This document shows positions 45,745 to 56,578 of a DNA stretch of 64,000 bases, in pieces. This DNA comes from Actinoallomurus sp963850195 (lineage in GTDB: Bacteria; Actinomycetota; Actinomycetes; Streptosporangiales; Streptosporangiaceae). Numbering within the stretch: the first letter of the stretch is position 1; every line of letters begins with the position of its first letter. The notes beneath the pieces are model-generated. The model worked only from the letters and a program-made list of their open reading frames with translations. It did no database searches and was not told the origin of the DNA. The position numbers and the translations under genes were made by a program. The stretch is taken from the NCBI GenBank assembly GCA_963850195.1, contig CAWKKD010000003.1, positions 62,001-126,000 of the forward strand. Direction: 5' to 3'.

Positions 45745-45942
45745 GAGTGTGTTCCTTCTAGTCGAAAAACCGTCAAAAGAACTATCGCGACCTAGCGGGA
45801 ACGTTACGGCAAGCTACCCCGTAATCGGGTTTTTACCATCACTGTTTGTGACGACACGCCGACGCGCTGCTATGAGGTGCCCCGCAACCCGGTTACAACG
45901 GGACGTTGTCAACAGCGTCTGAGCAGGTCACGGGGGAAAAGA
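45745..45942. promoter_or_regulatory. Divergent regulatory region before the LPXTG protein gene
   Basis: 198 bases of comparatively AT-rich sequence with promoters for the holin-like gene and the surface protein gene. CCCG-TAAT-CGGG followed by TTTTT (45818-45834) is a weak terminator-like hairpin. No small gene is seen. Confidence 0.4.
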
Positions 45943-48261
<2,319 letters not shown>

Positions 48262-48308
48262 CCAAGGAATAGTGCGAACCATGGCGACGCGGTAGCAGGA
48301 TGGGCCCC

Positions 48309-49238
48309 ATGCTTTTGCGGATCTTCACTGAGCCCCAGCAGGGGGCGAGCTATGACACCCTGCTCCGCGTCGCCAAGGCCACCGAGGAACTCGGCTTCGA
48401 CGCGTTCTTCCGCTCCGATCACTACCTGAAGATGGGGGACGTTCCCGGTACGCCGGGTCCGTCCGACGCGTGGATCACCCTGGCCGGCCTGGCCAGGGAG
48501 ACGCATGGCGTCCGTCTCGGGACCCTCGTGACCGCGGGGACGTTCCGGCTGCCGGGACCGCTCGCGATCTCGGTGGCCAACGTCGACGACATGAGCGGAG
48601 GACGCGTCGAGCTGGGCCTGGGCACCGGCTGGTTCGACGACGAGCACACCGCGTACGGGATCCCGTTCCCCGGCCTCGGAGAGCGGTTCGACCGCCTCGA
48701 AGAGCAGTTGGAGATCGTCACCGGGCTCTGGGAGACCGCCGTGGGCAAGACGTTCACCTTCGAGGGTGAGCACTACACGGTGACCGACTCGCCGGCGCTT
48801 CCCAAGCCGGTCCAGCGTCCCCGGCCGCCGATCATCATCGGCGGCGTGGGCGCCAAGCGCACGCCGAGGCTCGCCGCCCGGTACGCGGACGAGTACAACG
48901 TGCCGTTCCACTCGGTGGACGACACGCGGACCGCGTTCGAGCGCGTACGCGCGGCCTGCACCAACGGTGGCCGTCATGTCACGTCCATGACGCTCTCGGC
49001 CGCCCAGGTCGTGTGCTGCGGACGCGACGAGGCGGAGCTCCGGCGCCGCGCCGACGCGATCGGCCGGTCCGTGGAGGACCTGCGCGACAACGGCATCGCC
49101 GGTACGCCGGCCGAGGTGGTGGACCGGATCGGCAGGTTCGCCGAGCTCGGTGCCGAGCGGATGTACCTCCAGGTCCTCGACCTGGGCGACATCGACCATC
49201 TCGAGCTGCTGGCCCGCGAGGTACTCCCGCAGGTCTGA
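48309..49238 (+). CDS. LLM class F420-dependent oxidoreductase
   Basis: A 309-aa luciferase-like TIM-barrel flavin/F420 oxidoreductase. Family markers include GFDAFFRSDHYLKMG, RLGTLVTAGTFRLPGPLAISVANVDDMSGGRVELGLGTGWFDDEH, and RPPIIIGGVGAKRTPRLAARYADEYN. The TGRVELGxGxGW block with Asp-Asp-Glu-His suits the F420-dependent group common in actinomycetes. The substrate is unknown. The ATG at 48309 has CAGGA nine bases before it; the ATG at 48300 has none. A perfect hairpin follows the stop. Confidence 0.87.
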   Translation: MLLRIFTEPQQGASYDTLLRVAKATEELGFDAFFRSDHYLKMGDVPGTPGPSDAWITLAGLARETHGVRLGTLVTAGTFRLPGPLAISVANVDDMSGGRVELGLGTGWFDDEHTAYGIPFPGLGERFDRLEEQLEIVTGLWETAVGKTFTFEGEHYTVTDSPALPKPVQRPRPPIIIGGVGAKRTPRLAARYADEYNVPFHSVDDTRTAFERVRAACTNGGRHVTSMTLSAAQVVCCGRDEAELRRRADAIGRSVEDLRDNGIAGTPAEVVDRIGRFAELGAERMYLQVLDLGDIDHLELLAREVLPQV

Positions 49239-49251
49239 TCGTTCTCGTGAC

Positions 49252-49284
49252 TCACGCCGGAGAGCAGCGAGCTCTCCGGCGTGA
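49252..49284. terminator. Perfect hairpin terminator after the LLM oxidoreductase
   Basis: Thirteen-base arms TCACGCCGGAGAG / CTCTCCGGCGTGA with a seven-base loop, 14 bases after the stop codon. Confidence 0.8.
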
Positions 49285-49311
49285 TCGCGGTTCGGGATGC
49301 GCTCCGGTGGA

Positions 49312-49322
49312 ACGAAGTTCGT
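49312..49322. promoter_or_regulatory. Candidate autoregulatory operator of the TetR gene
   Basis: ACGAA-G-TTCGT, a perfect 11-base palindrome, lies 34 bases before the TetR start in a 72-base leader after the terminator. Two GTTC copies (49317 and 49338) flank GTGACCGGTACG next to it. Confidence 0.4.
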
Positions 49323-49356
49323 GACCGGTACGCTGTTCAGGAGATAGAGGTGTGCC

Positions 49357-50088
49357 ATGACAGGGACCGCCGAGATCCCGCCCCCGCCGTGGCGGCGTCC
49401 GCGCAAGGACGCCCGGCCACGTCGCCCGCTCAGCCAGGAGCTGATCGTCGACACCGCGATGCGGATCCTCGACGCGGAAGGGCTCGAGGCGCTCAGCATG
49501 CGCCGCGTCGCCATGGAGCTCCGTACGGGCCCGGCCTCGCTGTACGCGCACGTGGCCGGCAAGGACGAGCTGCTCGAGCTGATGATCGACCGAGTGGTCG
49601 GCGAGATCGAGGTTCCCGCCCCCGACCCGGCGCGCTGGCAGGAGCAGATCGCGGAGTCCGCGCGCACCGCGCACCGCGTCTGGGCTCGCCACCCGGGCAT
49701 CGCGCGCGCCGCCCTCGCCAACATCCCGGTCGGCCCCAACTCGCTGCGCTACGGCGAGGCGACGCTCGCGATCCTGCGGGCCGGCGGCGTACCCGACCAG
49801 GCCGCCGCGTGGTTCCTCGACCGGCTCGCGCTCTACGTGCTCGCCGACGCGTTCGAGGAGTCCCTCCACCGCGAACGCGGCCGGCACACGCCGGAGGCGG
49901 CCCAGGAGTACTTCGCCCAGATCCGCACGTACTACACGAGCCTGCCGCCCGACCACTTCCCGCTGATCACCTCGATGGTCGACCCCCTCATGTCCGGAGA
50001 CGGCGACGAACGCCTCGAATTCGGGCTCGACCTGATGATCCGCGGTCTCGCCTCGTACACGGAGACCCCGCCGGGCTCGAAGACATGA
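49357..50088 (+). CDS. TetR family transcriptional regulator
   Basis: A 243-aa regulator. The N-terminal helix-turn-helix is complete (RPLSQELIVDTAMRILDAEGLEALSMRRVAMELRTGPASLYAHVAGKDEL), and the C-terminal domain is of the TetR_C type (RIWARHPGIARAAL-like region, LDRLALYVLADAFEES). Such proteins release DNA when they bind a small hydrophobic ligand. Its stop overlaps the start of an alpha/beta hydrolase gene (ATGA), so the hydrolase is the probable regulated partner. Confidence 0.88.
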   Translation: MTGTAEIPPPPWRRPRKDARPRRPLSQELIVDTAMRILDAEGLEALSMRRVAMELRTGPASLYAHVAGKDELLELMIDRVVGEIEVPAPDPARWQEQIAESARTAHRVWARHPGIARAALANIPVGPNSLRYGEATLAILRAGGVPDQAAAWFLDRLALYVLADAFEESLHRERGRHTPEAAQEYFAQIRTYYTSLPPDHFPLITSMVDPLMSGDGDERLEFGLDLMIRGLASYTETPPGSKT

Positions 50089-50771
50089 CGCGCCCCGGCG
50101 TGGTGCTGGTGCACGGCCTCTACCACGACCCGCGGCACTTCGACCTGGTCGCGGGCGAGCTGCGCGCCGACGGGGTCCAGGTCGCCGTCCCGGAGCTGCA
50201 TCGCGGCTCGCTCCCGGCCGACACCGAAGCGGTGCAGGCGGCCGTCGACGCCATGGACGGGCCTCCGGTGGTGCTCGGCCACTCCTACGGAGGATCGGTC
50301 ATCACCGGCCTGTCGGGCGCCGGGCACCTGGTCTACCTGGCGGCGTTCGTGCCCGCGGAGGGCGAGAGCGCGGCCGGGCTGGGCGGCGCGACCGCGTTCC
50401 TCGGTTCGGCGATCTCGCGGGACGAGGACGGCGTGACACATCTGGACCCCGCGAAGGCCGTCGATGCGTTCTACGACGATGCCCCGGCCGAGCGGGCGGC
50501 CTGGGCGGCGTCGTTGCTGCGGCCACAGAGACCGGGCTGCGGCAGGGGGGTGCCGCGGCGTCACGCGTGGCGGAACACGCCTTCCACCTATGTGGTCTGC
50601 GCGCTGGACCGGGCGATCGACCCCGGGTTGCAGAGGGAGCTGGGCGGGCGATGCTCGCGCATGGTGACCTGGCGTACGAGCCATTCGCCCTTCGTCAGCC
50701 GGCCGGGGAAGGTCGCCGGTCTGCTGCGCGGCCTTATCGAGAGTGGCCACGGAAATCCAGTAGGGGACTGA
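50085..50771 (+). CDS. Alpha/beta hydrolase
   Basis: A 228-aa protein with an oxyanion-hole segment VLVHGLYHDPRHFD and the nucleophile elbow GHSYGGS (Ser about residue 67); a candidate catalytic His is in TSHSPF near the C-terminus. The fold is that of small esterases of the MenH/EstC kind. The segment ASLLRPQRPGCGRGVPRRHAWRN in the cap region is unusual in composition (Arg/Gly-rich), where kin have a LRPQS-type stretch; a pair of compensating indels in the DNA is possible. It is translationally coupled to the TetR gene and ends 25 bases before hen1. Confidence 0.8.
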   Translation: MTRPGVVLVHGLYHDPRHFDLVAGELRADGVQVAVPELHRGSLPADTEAVQAAVDAMDGPPVVLGHSYGGSVITGLSGAGHLVYLAAFVPAEGESAAGLGGATAFLGSAISRDEDGVTHLDPAKAVDAFYDDAPAERAAWAASLLRPQRPGCGRGVPRRHAWRNTPSTYVVCALDRAIDPGLQRELGGRCSRMVTWRTSHSPFVSRPGKVAGLLRGLIESGHGNPVGD

Positions 50772-50796
50772 GCGGACATCCGGGACACTGGCCGGC

Positions 50797-52155
50797 GTGC
50801 TACTGACGATCACGACGACCGCGCGTCCTGCCACCGATCTCGGCTTCCTGCTGGTGAAGCATCCCGGGCGGGTGCAGGCGTTCGAGCAGTCGTTCGGGAC
50901 CGCGCACGTGTTCTACCCCGACGCCGATGAGGAACGCTGTACGGCCGCGCTGCTGCTCGAGGTCGACCCGATTCGCCTGGTCAAGGCGCGCCGGACGCCG
51001 GACTTCGCGCTCGGCCAGTACGTCAACGACCGGCCGTACGCCGCGTCGTCGCTGCTCGCCTCAGCGATGGCGAACGTCTTCCGCAGCGCGATGCGCGGGC
51101 GCAGCGCCGACCGGCCTGAGCTGGCGACCCGCCCGATCCCGCTGACCATCACGCTGCCGGCGCTGCCGTGCCGCGGTGACGAGGCCGTACGCCTGTTCGC
51201 GCCGCTCGGCTGGCGGGTCGACGCGCGGCGGGTGCCGCTGGACGAGGGGTTCCCCGAGTGGGGCGAATCCCGTTACGTCACCCTCACGCTCGAGGGCGAG
51301 GCGACGCTCGCCGAGGCGCTGAACCAGCTGTACGTCCTGCTGCCCGTCCTTGACCGCGCCAAGCACTACTGGGTCGCGCCGGACGAGGTCGACAAGCTGC
51401 TGCGGTCGGGCGAGGGCTGGCTCGCCGAACACCCCGAGCGCGACCACATCACCCGCCGCTACCTGGCCGGCCGCCGCGCCCTGGTCCGTACGGCGCTGGC
51501 CCGGCTCGCCGACTCCGAGGACGCCACGCAGGACGCGCTCGACCCGGACCCGGCCGAGGAGAGACCCCTGGCCGAACGCCGTATCGAGGCCGTGCTGGAG
51601 GCGCTGCGAGCGGAGGGCGCGTCGAGCGTCATCGACCTCGGCTGCGGCTCGGGCCGCCTGCTGTCACGGCTCATGGAGGACACGCGCTTCGGTACGGTCG
51701 CCGGTGCGGACGTCTCAGGGCGCGCCGTGCTCGCCGCGCGCCGGAGGTTCGACCCGGAGCGTACGCCGAGCGCGTGGCAGGAGCGGCTCACGCTGTTCAC
51801 CGCCGCGCTGACGTACGCGGACGCGCGGTTCCACGGCCACGACGCCGCGGTGCTGATGGAGGTCGTCGAGCACGTCGACCCGTCGCGACTGGCGGCGGTC
51901 GAGCGGGTGGTGTTCGGCGACGCACGCCCGCGGGTGGCCGTGGTGACCACGCCGAACGCCGAGTACAACGTCCGCTACGAGGGCCTGACCGGCTACCGCC
52001 ACCCCGACCACCGGTTCGAGTGGACCCGCGCGGAGTTCGCCGCGTGGGCGGAAAGGGTCGCCGGGGCCCACGGCTACCGGGTCCGGTTCGTACCGGTCGG
52101 CGACGAGGACCCGAGTGTCGGCGCGCCGACCCAGATGGGGGTGTTCACCCGATGA
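50797..52155 (+). CDS. hen1: Hen1, RNA 3'-terminal ribose 2'-O-methyltransferase
   Basis: A 452-aa bacterial Hen1. The N-terminal half (LLTITTTARPATDLGFLLVKHP to RGRRALVRTALARL-like region) is the bacterial-specific domain that binds Pnkp ligase. The C-terminal half is the methyltransferase, with SAM motif DLGCGSGRLL (about residue 281) and the metal-binding pattern EVVEHVD (about 355) with HPDHRFEW (about 400). It marks the 3' end of a cleaved RNA before ligation, which protects the repaired RNA from recutting. GTG start at 50797. It overlaps pnkp by four bases, the standard two-gene repair cassette. Confidence 0.93.
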   Translation: MLLTITTTARPATDLGFLLVKHPGRVQAFEQSFGTAHVFYPDADEERCTAALLLEVDPIRLVKARRTPDFALGQYVNDRPYAASSLLASAMANVFRSAMRGRSADRPELATRPIPLTITLPALPCRGDEAVRLFAPLGWRVDARRVPLDEGFPEWGESRYVTLTLEGEATLAEALNQLYVLLPVLDRAKHYWVAPDEVDKLLRSGEGWLAEHPERDHITRRYLAGRRALVRTALARLADSEDATQDALDPDPAEERPLAERRIEAVLEALRAEGASSVIDLGCGSGRLLSRLMEDTRFGTVAGADVSGRAVLAARRRFDPERTPSAWQERLTLFTAALTYADARFHGHDAAVLMEVVEHVDPSRLAAVERVVFGDARPRVAVVTTPNAEYNVRYEGLTGYRHPDHRFEWTRAEFAAWAERVAGAHGYRVRFVPVGDEDPSVGAPTQMGVFTR

Positions 52156-54668
52156 CCGAGATCGTCATTCCGGAGCTGGCGCTGGTCGTCCTGGCCGGCG
52201 TGTCCGGCTCCGGAAAGTCCCACTTCGCGCGAAGGCACTTCGTGCCGACGCAGGTCGTCTCCTCCGACCGGTGCCGCGCGATGGTCTCCGACGACGAGAA
52301 CGACCAGTCGGCCACCGAGGACGCCTTCACGCTGCTGAACCACATCGTGGCCACCCGGCTGCGCCGCGGCCTGCTGACCGTCGTCGACGCGACCAACGTG
52401 CAGGAACGGTCCCGGCAGAGCCTCGTACGGCTCGCCAAGGACCACGACGTGCTCGCGGTCGCCATCGTGCTCGACGTGCCGGAGTCGGTCGCGAACGAGC
52501 GCAACGCCGCGCGTACGGACCGGTCGCTGCCCGACCACGTCGTGCCGCGCCAGCGCCGCGAGCTGAAGCGCGGCCTGGGCCGGCTCGGCCGGGAGTTCAA
52601 GCGGTCCTACGTCCTGCGCGACGAGATCGACGACGCCGTGATCAGGTACGAGCGCGCGTGGCCGGACCGGCGCGAGCTGACCGGGCCGTTCGACCTGATC
52701 GGCGACGTCCACGGCTGCCGAACCGAGCTGGAAGAGCTGCTCGCCGAGCTGGGCTACGCCGTCGAACGTGACGCGCGGGGCCGCGCGGTCGGCGCCGCGC
52801 ACCCGCTGGGCCGTACCGCGGTCTTCCTCGGCGACCTGGTCGACCGGGGGCCGGACACGCCGGGCGTGCTGCGCCTCGCGATGGGCATGGTCGCCGCGGG
52901 CACCGCGCTGTGCGTGCCCGGCAACCACGAGAACAAGCTGGTGCGCGCGCTGAGGGGCAACCGGGTCTCGGCGCGCCATGGCCTCGCCGCGTCGCTGGAA
53001 CAGCTCGCCGCCGAGTCCGAGGAGTTCCGCGCCGAGGCGCTGGAGTTCATGGACGGGCTGGTCAGCCACCTCGTCCTGGACGGCGGGCGGCTCGTCGTCG
53101 CGCACGCCGGGCTGAAGGAGGCGTACCAGGGCCGCGCGTCGGGCCGGGTGCGGTCCTTCGCACTGTACGGCGAGACGACCGGCGAGACCGACGAGTACGG
53201 CCTGCCGGTGCGCTATCCGTGGGCCAACGACTACCGGGGTGACGCGATGGTCGTCTACGGCCACACGCCGGTGCCCGTGCCGGAATGGGTGAACAGGACG
53301 CTGTGCGTCGACACCGGCTGCGTGTTCGGCGGCCGGCTGACGGCGCTGCGCTACCCCGAGCGCGAGCTGGTCTCCGTACCCGCGCACGAGGTCTGGTACG
53401 AGCCGGCGCGCCCGCTCGCCGGCCCGCCGCGCGAACCCGGCGTGCTGCGCCACGACGACCTCACGGGTGCGGTCGAGACCCGGCTCATGGGCCGGGTCGG
53501 CGTACGGCCAGAGAACGCCGAACCGGCGCTCGAGGTGATGAGCAGGTTCGCGGTCGACCCGCGCTGGCTGGTCCACCTGCCGCCCACGATGGCCCCGGCC
53601 GACACCTCGGCGCTGGAGGGGTACCTGGAGCACCCGGCGGAGGCGTTCGCGGCGTACCGGAAGCAGGGCGTCACGCGTGTCGTGTGCGAGGAGAAGCACA
53701 TGGGCTCGCGCGCCATCGTCGTCGTGACGCGGGACGCCGGCGTCGCCGCGCAGAGGTTCGGGGTCGAGGACGGCACCACGGGGGCGGTCTACACGCGTAC
53801 CGGGCGGGCGTTCTTCCCCGAGCCGGGACGTACCGAGGAGTTCCTCTCGCGGGTACGCGCGGCGGCGGGCTTCGTCTTCGACGAGCTGGACACCGGCTGG
53901 CTGGTCCTGGACTGCGAGCTGATGCCCTGGTCGGCCAAGGCCGTCGAGCTGGTGCGCGACCAGTACGCGTCGACCGGCGCGGCGGCTCGCGCCGCCCTGC
54001 CGATGGCCTCGGACGTCCTGGCGCGCGCGGCGGGGCGCGGGCTCGACGTGGACGCGCTGCGCGACCGCGTACGGCGCCGGTCCGGCAACGCGTCCCTGTT
54101 CCGCGACGCGTACGCGCGCTACTGCTGGCCGACGGACGGGCTGAAGGGCCTGCGGCTGGCGCCGTTCCAGGTGCTGGCGGGGGAGAAGCACGCCCACGCG
54201 ACGCGCGACCACCTGTGGCACCTGGGGATCGCCGACCGGCTCGCCGAGGCCGACGAGCTGTTCGCGCCGACGAGGAGCCGCGTGGTCGACCTGTCCGGCG
54301 ACGAGGCACCCGCCGTCGCCTGGTGGGAGGAGCTCACGTCCGGCGGCGGCGAGGGCATGGTCGTCAAGCCCGTGGACCCCGTGACCGAGCCCGACGGGGA
54401 GCGGCGCCGCCTCGTACAGCCCGGGCTCAAGTGCCGCGGCCGGGAGTACCTCCGGATCATCTACGGCCCGGACTACACCGAGCCGGAGTACCTCTCGCGG
54501 CTGCGCGGCCGGTCGCTGGGCCGCAAGCGGTCGCTCGCGATGCGGGAGTACGCGCTCGGCCTCGAGGCCCTCGAACGCCTCGCCGCCGGCGAGCCGCTGT
54601 GGCGCGTGCACCAGCCGGTGTTCGCGGTCCTGGCGCTCGAGTCCGAGCCCGTTGACCCGCGTCTGTGA
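52152..54668 (+). CDS. pnkp: Pnkp, polynucleotide kinase-phosphatase-ligase
   Basis: An 838-aa three-domain RNA end-healing enzyme. The N-terminal kinase has P-loop GVSGSGKS (about residue 16). The central metallophosphatase has GDVHG (about 184), GDLVDRG, GNHE and YGHTP. The C-terminal ligase/adenylyltransferase has the nucleotidyl Lys in EEKHMGSRA (about 515) and downstream EGMVVKP. It phosphorylates 5'-OH, removes 2',3'-phosphates and, with Hen1, seals RNA cut by ribotoxins. The ATG overlaps the hen1 TGA. No ribotoxin gene is recognisable nearby. Confidence 0.95.
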   Translation: MTEIVIPELALVVLAGVSGSGKSHFARRHFVPTQVVSSDRCRAMVSDDENDQSATEDAFTLLNHIVATRLRRGLLTVVDATNVQERSRQSLVRLAKDHDVLAVAIVLDVPESVANERNAARTDRSLPDHVVPRQRRELKRGLGRLGREFKRSYVLRDEIDDAVIRYERAWPDRRELTGPFDLIGDVHGCRTELEELLAELGYAVERDARGRAVGAAHPLGRTAVFLGDLVDRGPDTPGVLRLAMGMVAAGTALCVPGNHENKLVRALRGNRVSARHGLAASLEQLAAESEEFRAEALEFMDGLVSHLVLDGGRLVVAHAGLKEAYQGRASGRVRSFALYGETTGETDEYGLPVRYPWANDYRGDAMVVYGHTPVPVPEWVNRTLCVDTGCVFGGRLTALRYPERELVSVPAHEVWYEPARPLAGPPREPGVLRHDDLTGAVETRLMGRVGVRPENAEPALEVMSRFAVDPRWLVHLPPTMAPADTSALEGYLEHPAEAFAAYRKQGVTRVVCEEKHMGSRAIVVVTRDAGVAAQRFGVEDGTTGAVYTRTGRAFFPEPGRTEEFLSRVRAAAGFVFDELDTGWLVLDCELMPWSAKAVELVRDQYASTGAAARAALPMASDVLARAAGRGLDVDALRDRVRRRSGNASLFRDAYARYCWPTDGLKGLRLAPFQVLAGEKHAHATRDHLWHLGIADRLAEADELFAPTRSRVVDLSGDEAPAVAWWEELTSGGGEGMVVKPVDPVTEPDGERRRLVQPGLKCRGREYLRIIYGPDYTEPEYLSRLRGRSLGRKRSLAMREYALGLEALERLAAGEPLWRVHQPVFAVLALESEPVDPRL

Positions 54669-54821
54669 GCGGCCGGCCTTCTTGGCTGACTTGCGGTGTT
54701 TTGTCGGGGTAAGCGATTTCGGAGGGGCGGGATATCGGGAAATTTCCGTCGCAGGAGGGCTGTGGGGTGGCTAGGGTGACGTCTTCTTAAATGCAGCAGC
54801 GAGCCCCATAGGGGACGTCAC
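54669..54821 (+). promoter_or_regulatory. Promoter region of the protease gene
   Basis: 153 bases, less GC-rich than its neighbours. It contains the perfect palindrome GGAAATTTCC (54738-54747), a possible -10 TAGGGT (about 54772-54777) and the ribosome site AGGGGAC before the ATG at 54822. Confidence 0.4.
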
Positions 54822-56534
54822 ATGACTTGTGAAACGTGCGACGAGCACACGGACGAGGACCGCCCGGTCTGCCCGGCGTGCGACGAGCGAGGCCCGGCTG
54901 AGGCGGAGTCAGAGGTCGTGTCGGAGGTCGTGTCGGAGGCCGAGGCCAGCGCCGACACGAGGCCGCCCGAAATCGACGGCCGTCCGTCGGACGACCCCAC
55001 CGAGACGGGCCCGAACGACACCGTCCCGGCCGGAGCGAGCTCAAGCGACGGCACGGGTCCGGGTGACGCCGTCCTGGCCGGGGCGGGTCCGAACGTCGGA
55101 GACCCGGCCGGGGCGGGTCCGAACGGTCGTGGTCCGGCCGAGTCCGGGGGCCGTAGCGGCTCGGCGCCGACCCGTCCAGGCGGCGTCCCGATCTCGGCGG
55201 CGCCGATCGGCCTAGGTGGCGTTCCGGTCGCGTCCGCGCCGAACCCCGGTGGTCCGGTCGCGGCAGGGGCGTACGGCGGCGGTCCGGTTCCGCCCGGTCC
55301 CCCTCCGCCCCCTCCGCCTCCTCCTACGCCGCCCTTGTGGGGTTCGCACTCGCCGTACCCTCCCGGCCCCGGTCCCGCGCAGATGCCGGGCGCGGTGCCG
55401 GCACGGCGTGCGGTGTTCGAGCGTCGGCCGCCTCGGTATCCGTCGGCTTCGTCATGGCTGCTGGCCGGGATGACCCGCAACCCGCGCGGGACCGCGGCCG
55501 CGCTGCTGTGCGCGTGGCTGAACGTGCCGCTCGCGATCTTCGGTGCACTGGCCGGGGCGGTCGTCGGTGCCTGGGGTGGGTTCCTCGGCGGTGGGGTGAA
55601 GGCGCTGGGCCTGCCCGGTGTCGACGCGATGCCCGGCCAGGTGTTCCAGATCGGGGGCATGATCGGGGCGATCGTCGGGGCGGCCGTCGGTCTGGTGGGT
55701 GGGTTCCTGGTGGGCCTGTTCGGCCCCTGGTACGAGCTCGCGTCCGCTGACCTGGCCAAGACGATCGTCCTGCTGATCGTGCAGTTGGCCGCCGGGCTGA
55801 CCCTCGGCGTGCTCTACACCGTCCACCACGCCGCCACGGAGGGCGTACGGCTCAGGATCGCCGGTGCCCGACGGCTCAGCCGCCGCGAGGCGGAGTTCCT
55901 GATGCCGATCGTGCACGAGTGCGCGCACCGGCTCGGGCTGACCGGACTGCCGAAGGTCCTGATCGACGATCGCCGCGACGTCAACGCCTACGCGGCGACG
56001 CTGCACATCGTGGTCAGGCGTGGCCTGCTGGAGGAGTTCGGCTATGACCGGGAGGTCGTGGCCGGTGTGGTCGCCCACGAGCTGGGCCACTGGAACAACG
56101 CCGACCCCATCGCGAGGGCCTTCGCACGTGGCGTGGCGCTGCCCCTGTACGTGACCTTCGGGGCCGCCGCGTGGCTGTTCCAGGCGTTCCGGCATCCCAT
56201 GGTGCGGCTCGCCCTGTGGGCGGTCGCGTGGCCGATCCTGATCACCGTGCGGTACATCGTCGTGCCGCTTCAGGCGGCCGACGCGCGGGCCGCCGAGTAC
56301 CGCGCCGACCAGGCGGCCGTGAGCGCGGGACACCGCGTGGGAATCCGGCGATGCCTGAGCAGGATTCGGCACACGATCGACGCCGGGCAGACCGGCTGGG
56401 ACGAGGCGATCTGCCGGAGCCATCCGGCGACCGAACTCCGGCTCGAGGCTCTGGAGGAGCCCGGCGGGACGTACCCGCTGCCGGACGAGGACGCTCCGCC
56501 ACGGCCGCTGCCCGTCATGGTCGCCCAGGCCTGA
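54822..56534 (+). CDS. Zinc-ribbon M48-type membrane metalloprotease
   Basis: A 570-aa protein. The first 22 residues form a zinc ribbon (CETC and CPAC). A long acidic then Pro/Gly-rich linker follows (about 23-205, ending in a run of prolines), then two or three Gly/Ala-rich membrane helices (about 220-330). An M48 peptidase domain comes next, with HELGHW (HExxH, about residue 422) and the third zinc ligand region AAEYRADQAAV. M48 enzymes such as HtpX degrade damaged membrane proteins. The ribbon plus Pro-rich cytoplasmic tail is unusual and suggests recruitment of a partner. The next gene also begins with zinc ribbons. Confidence 0.83.
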   Translation: MTCETCDEHTDEDRPVCPACDERGPAEAESEVVSEVVSEAEASADTRPPEIDGRPSDDPTETGPNDTVPAGASSSDGTGPGDAVLAGAGPNVGDPAGAGPNGRGPAESGGRSGSAPTRPGGVPISAAPIGLGGVPVASAPNPGGPVAAGAYGGGPVPPGPPPPPPPPPTPPLWGSHSPYPPGPGPAQMPGAVPARRAVFERRPPRYPSASSWLLAGMTRNPRGTAAALLCAWLNVPLAIFGALAGAVVGAWGGFLGGGVKALGLPGVDAMPGQVFQIGGMIGAIVGAAVGLVGGFLVGLFGPWYELASADLAKTIVLLIVQLAAGLTLGVLYTVHHAATEGVRLRIAGARRLSRREAEFLMPIVHECAHRLGLTGLPKVLIDDRRDVNAYAATLHIVVRRGLLEEFGYDREVVAGVVAHELGHWNNADPIARAFARGVALPLYVTFGAAAWLFQAFRHPMVRLALWAVAWPILITVRYIVVPLQAADARAAEYRADQAAVSAGHRVGIRRCLSRIRHTIDAGQTGWDEAICRSHPATELRLEALEEPGGTYPLPDEDAPPRPLPVMVAQA

Positions 56535-56578
56535 GCCCCATCAAGACGCCCCGGCGTACGCAAGGAGTTAGTGAGACC

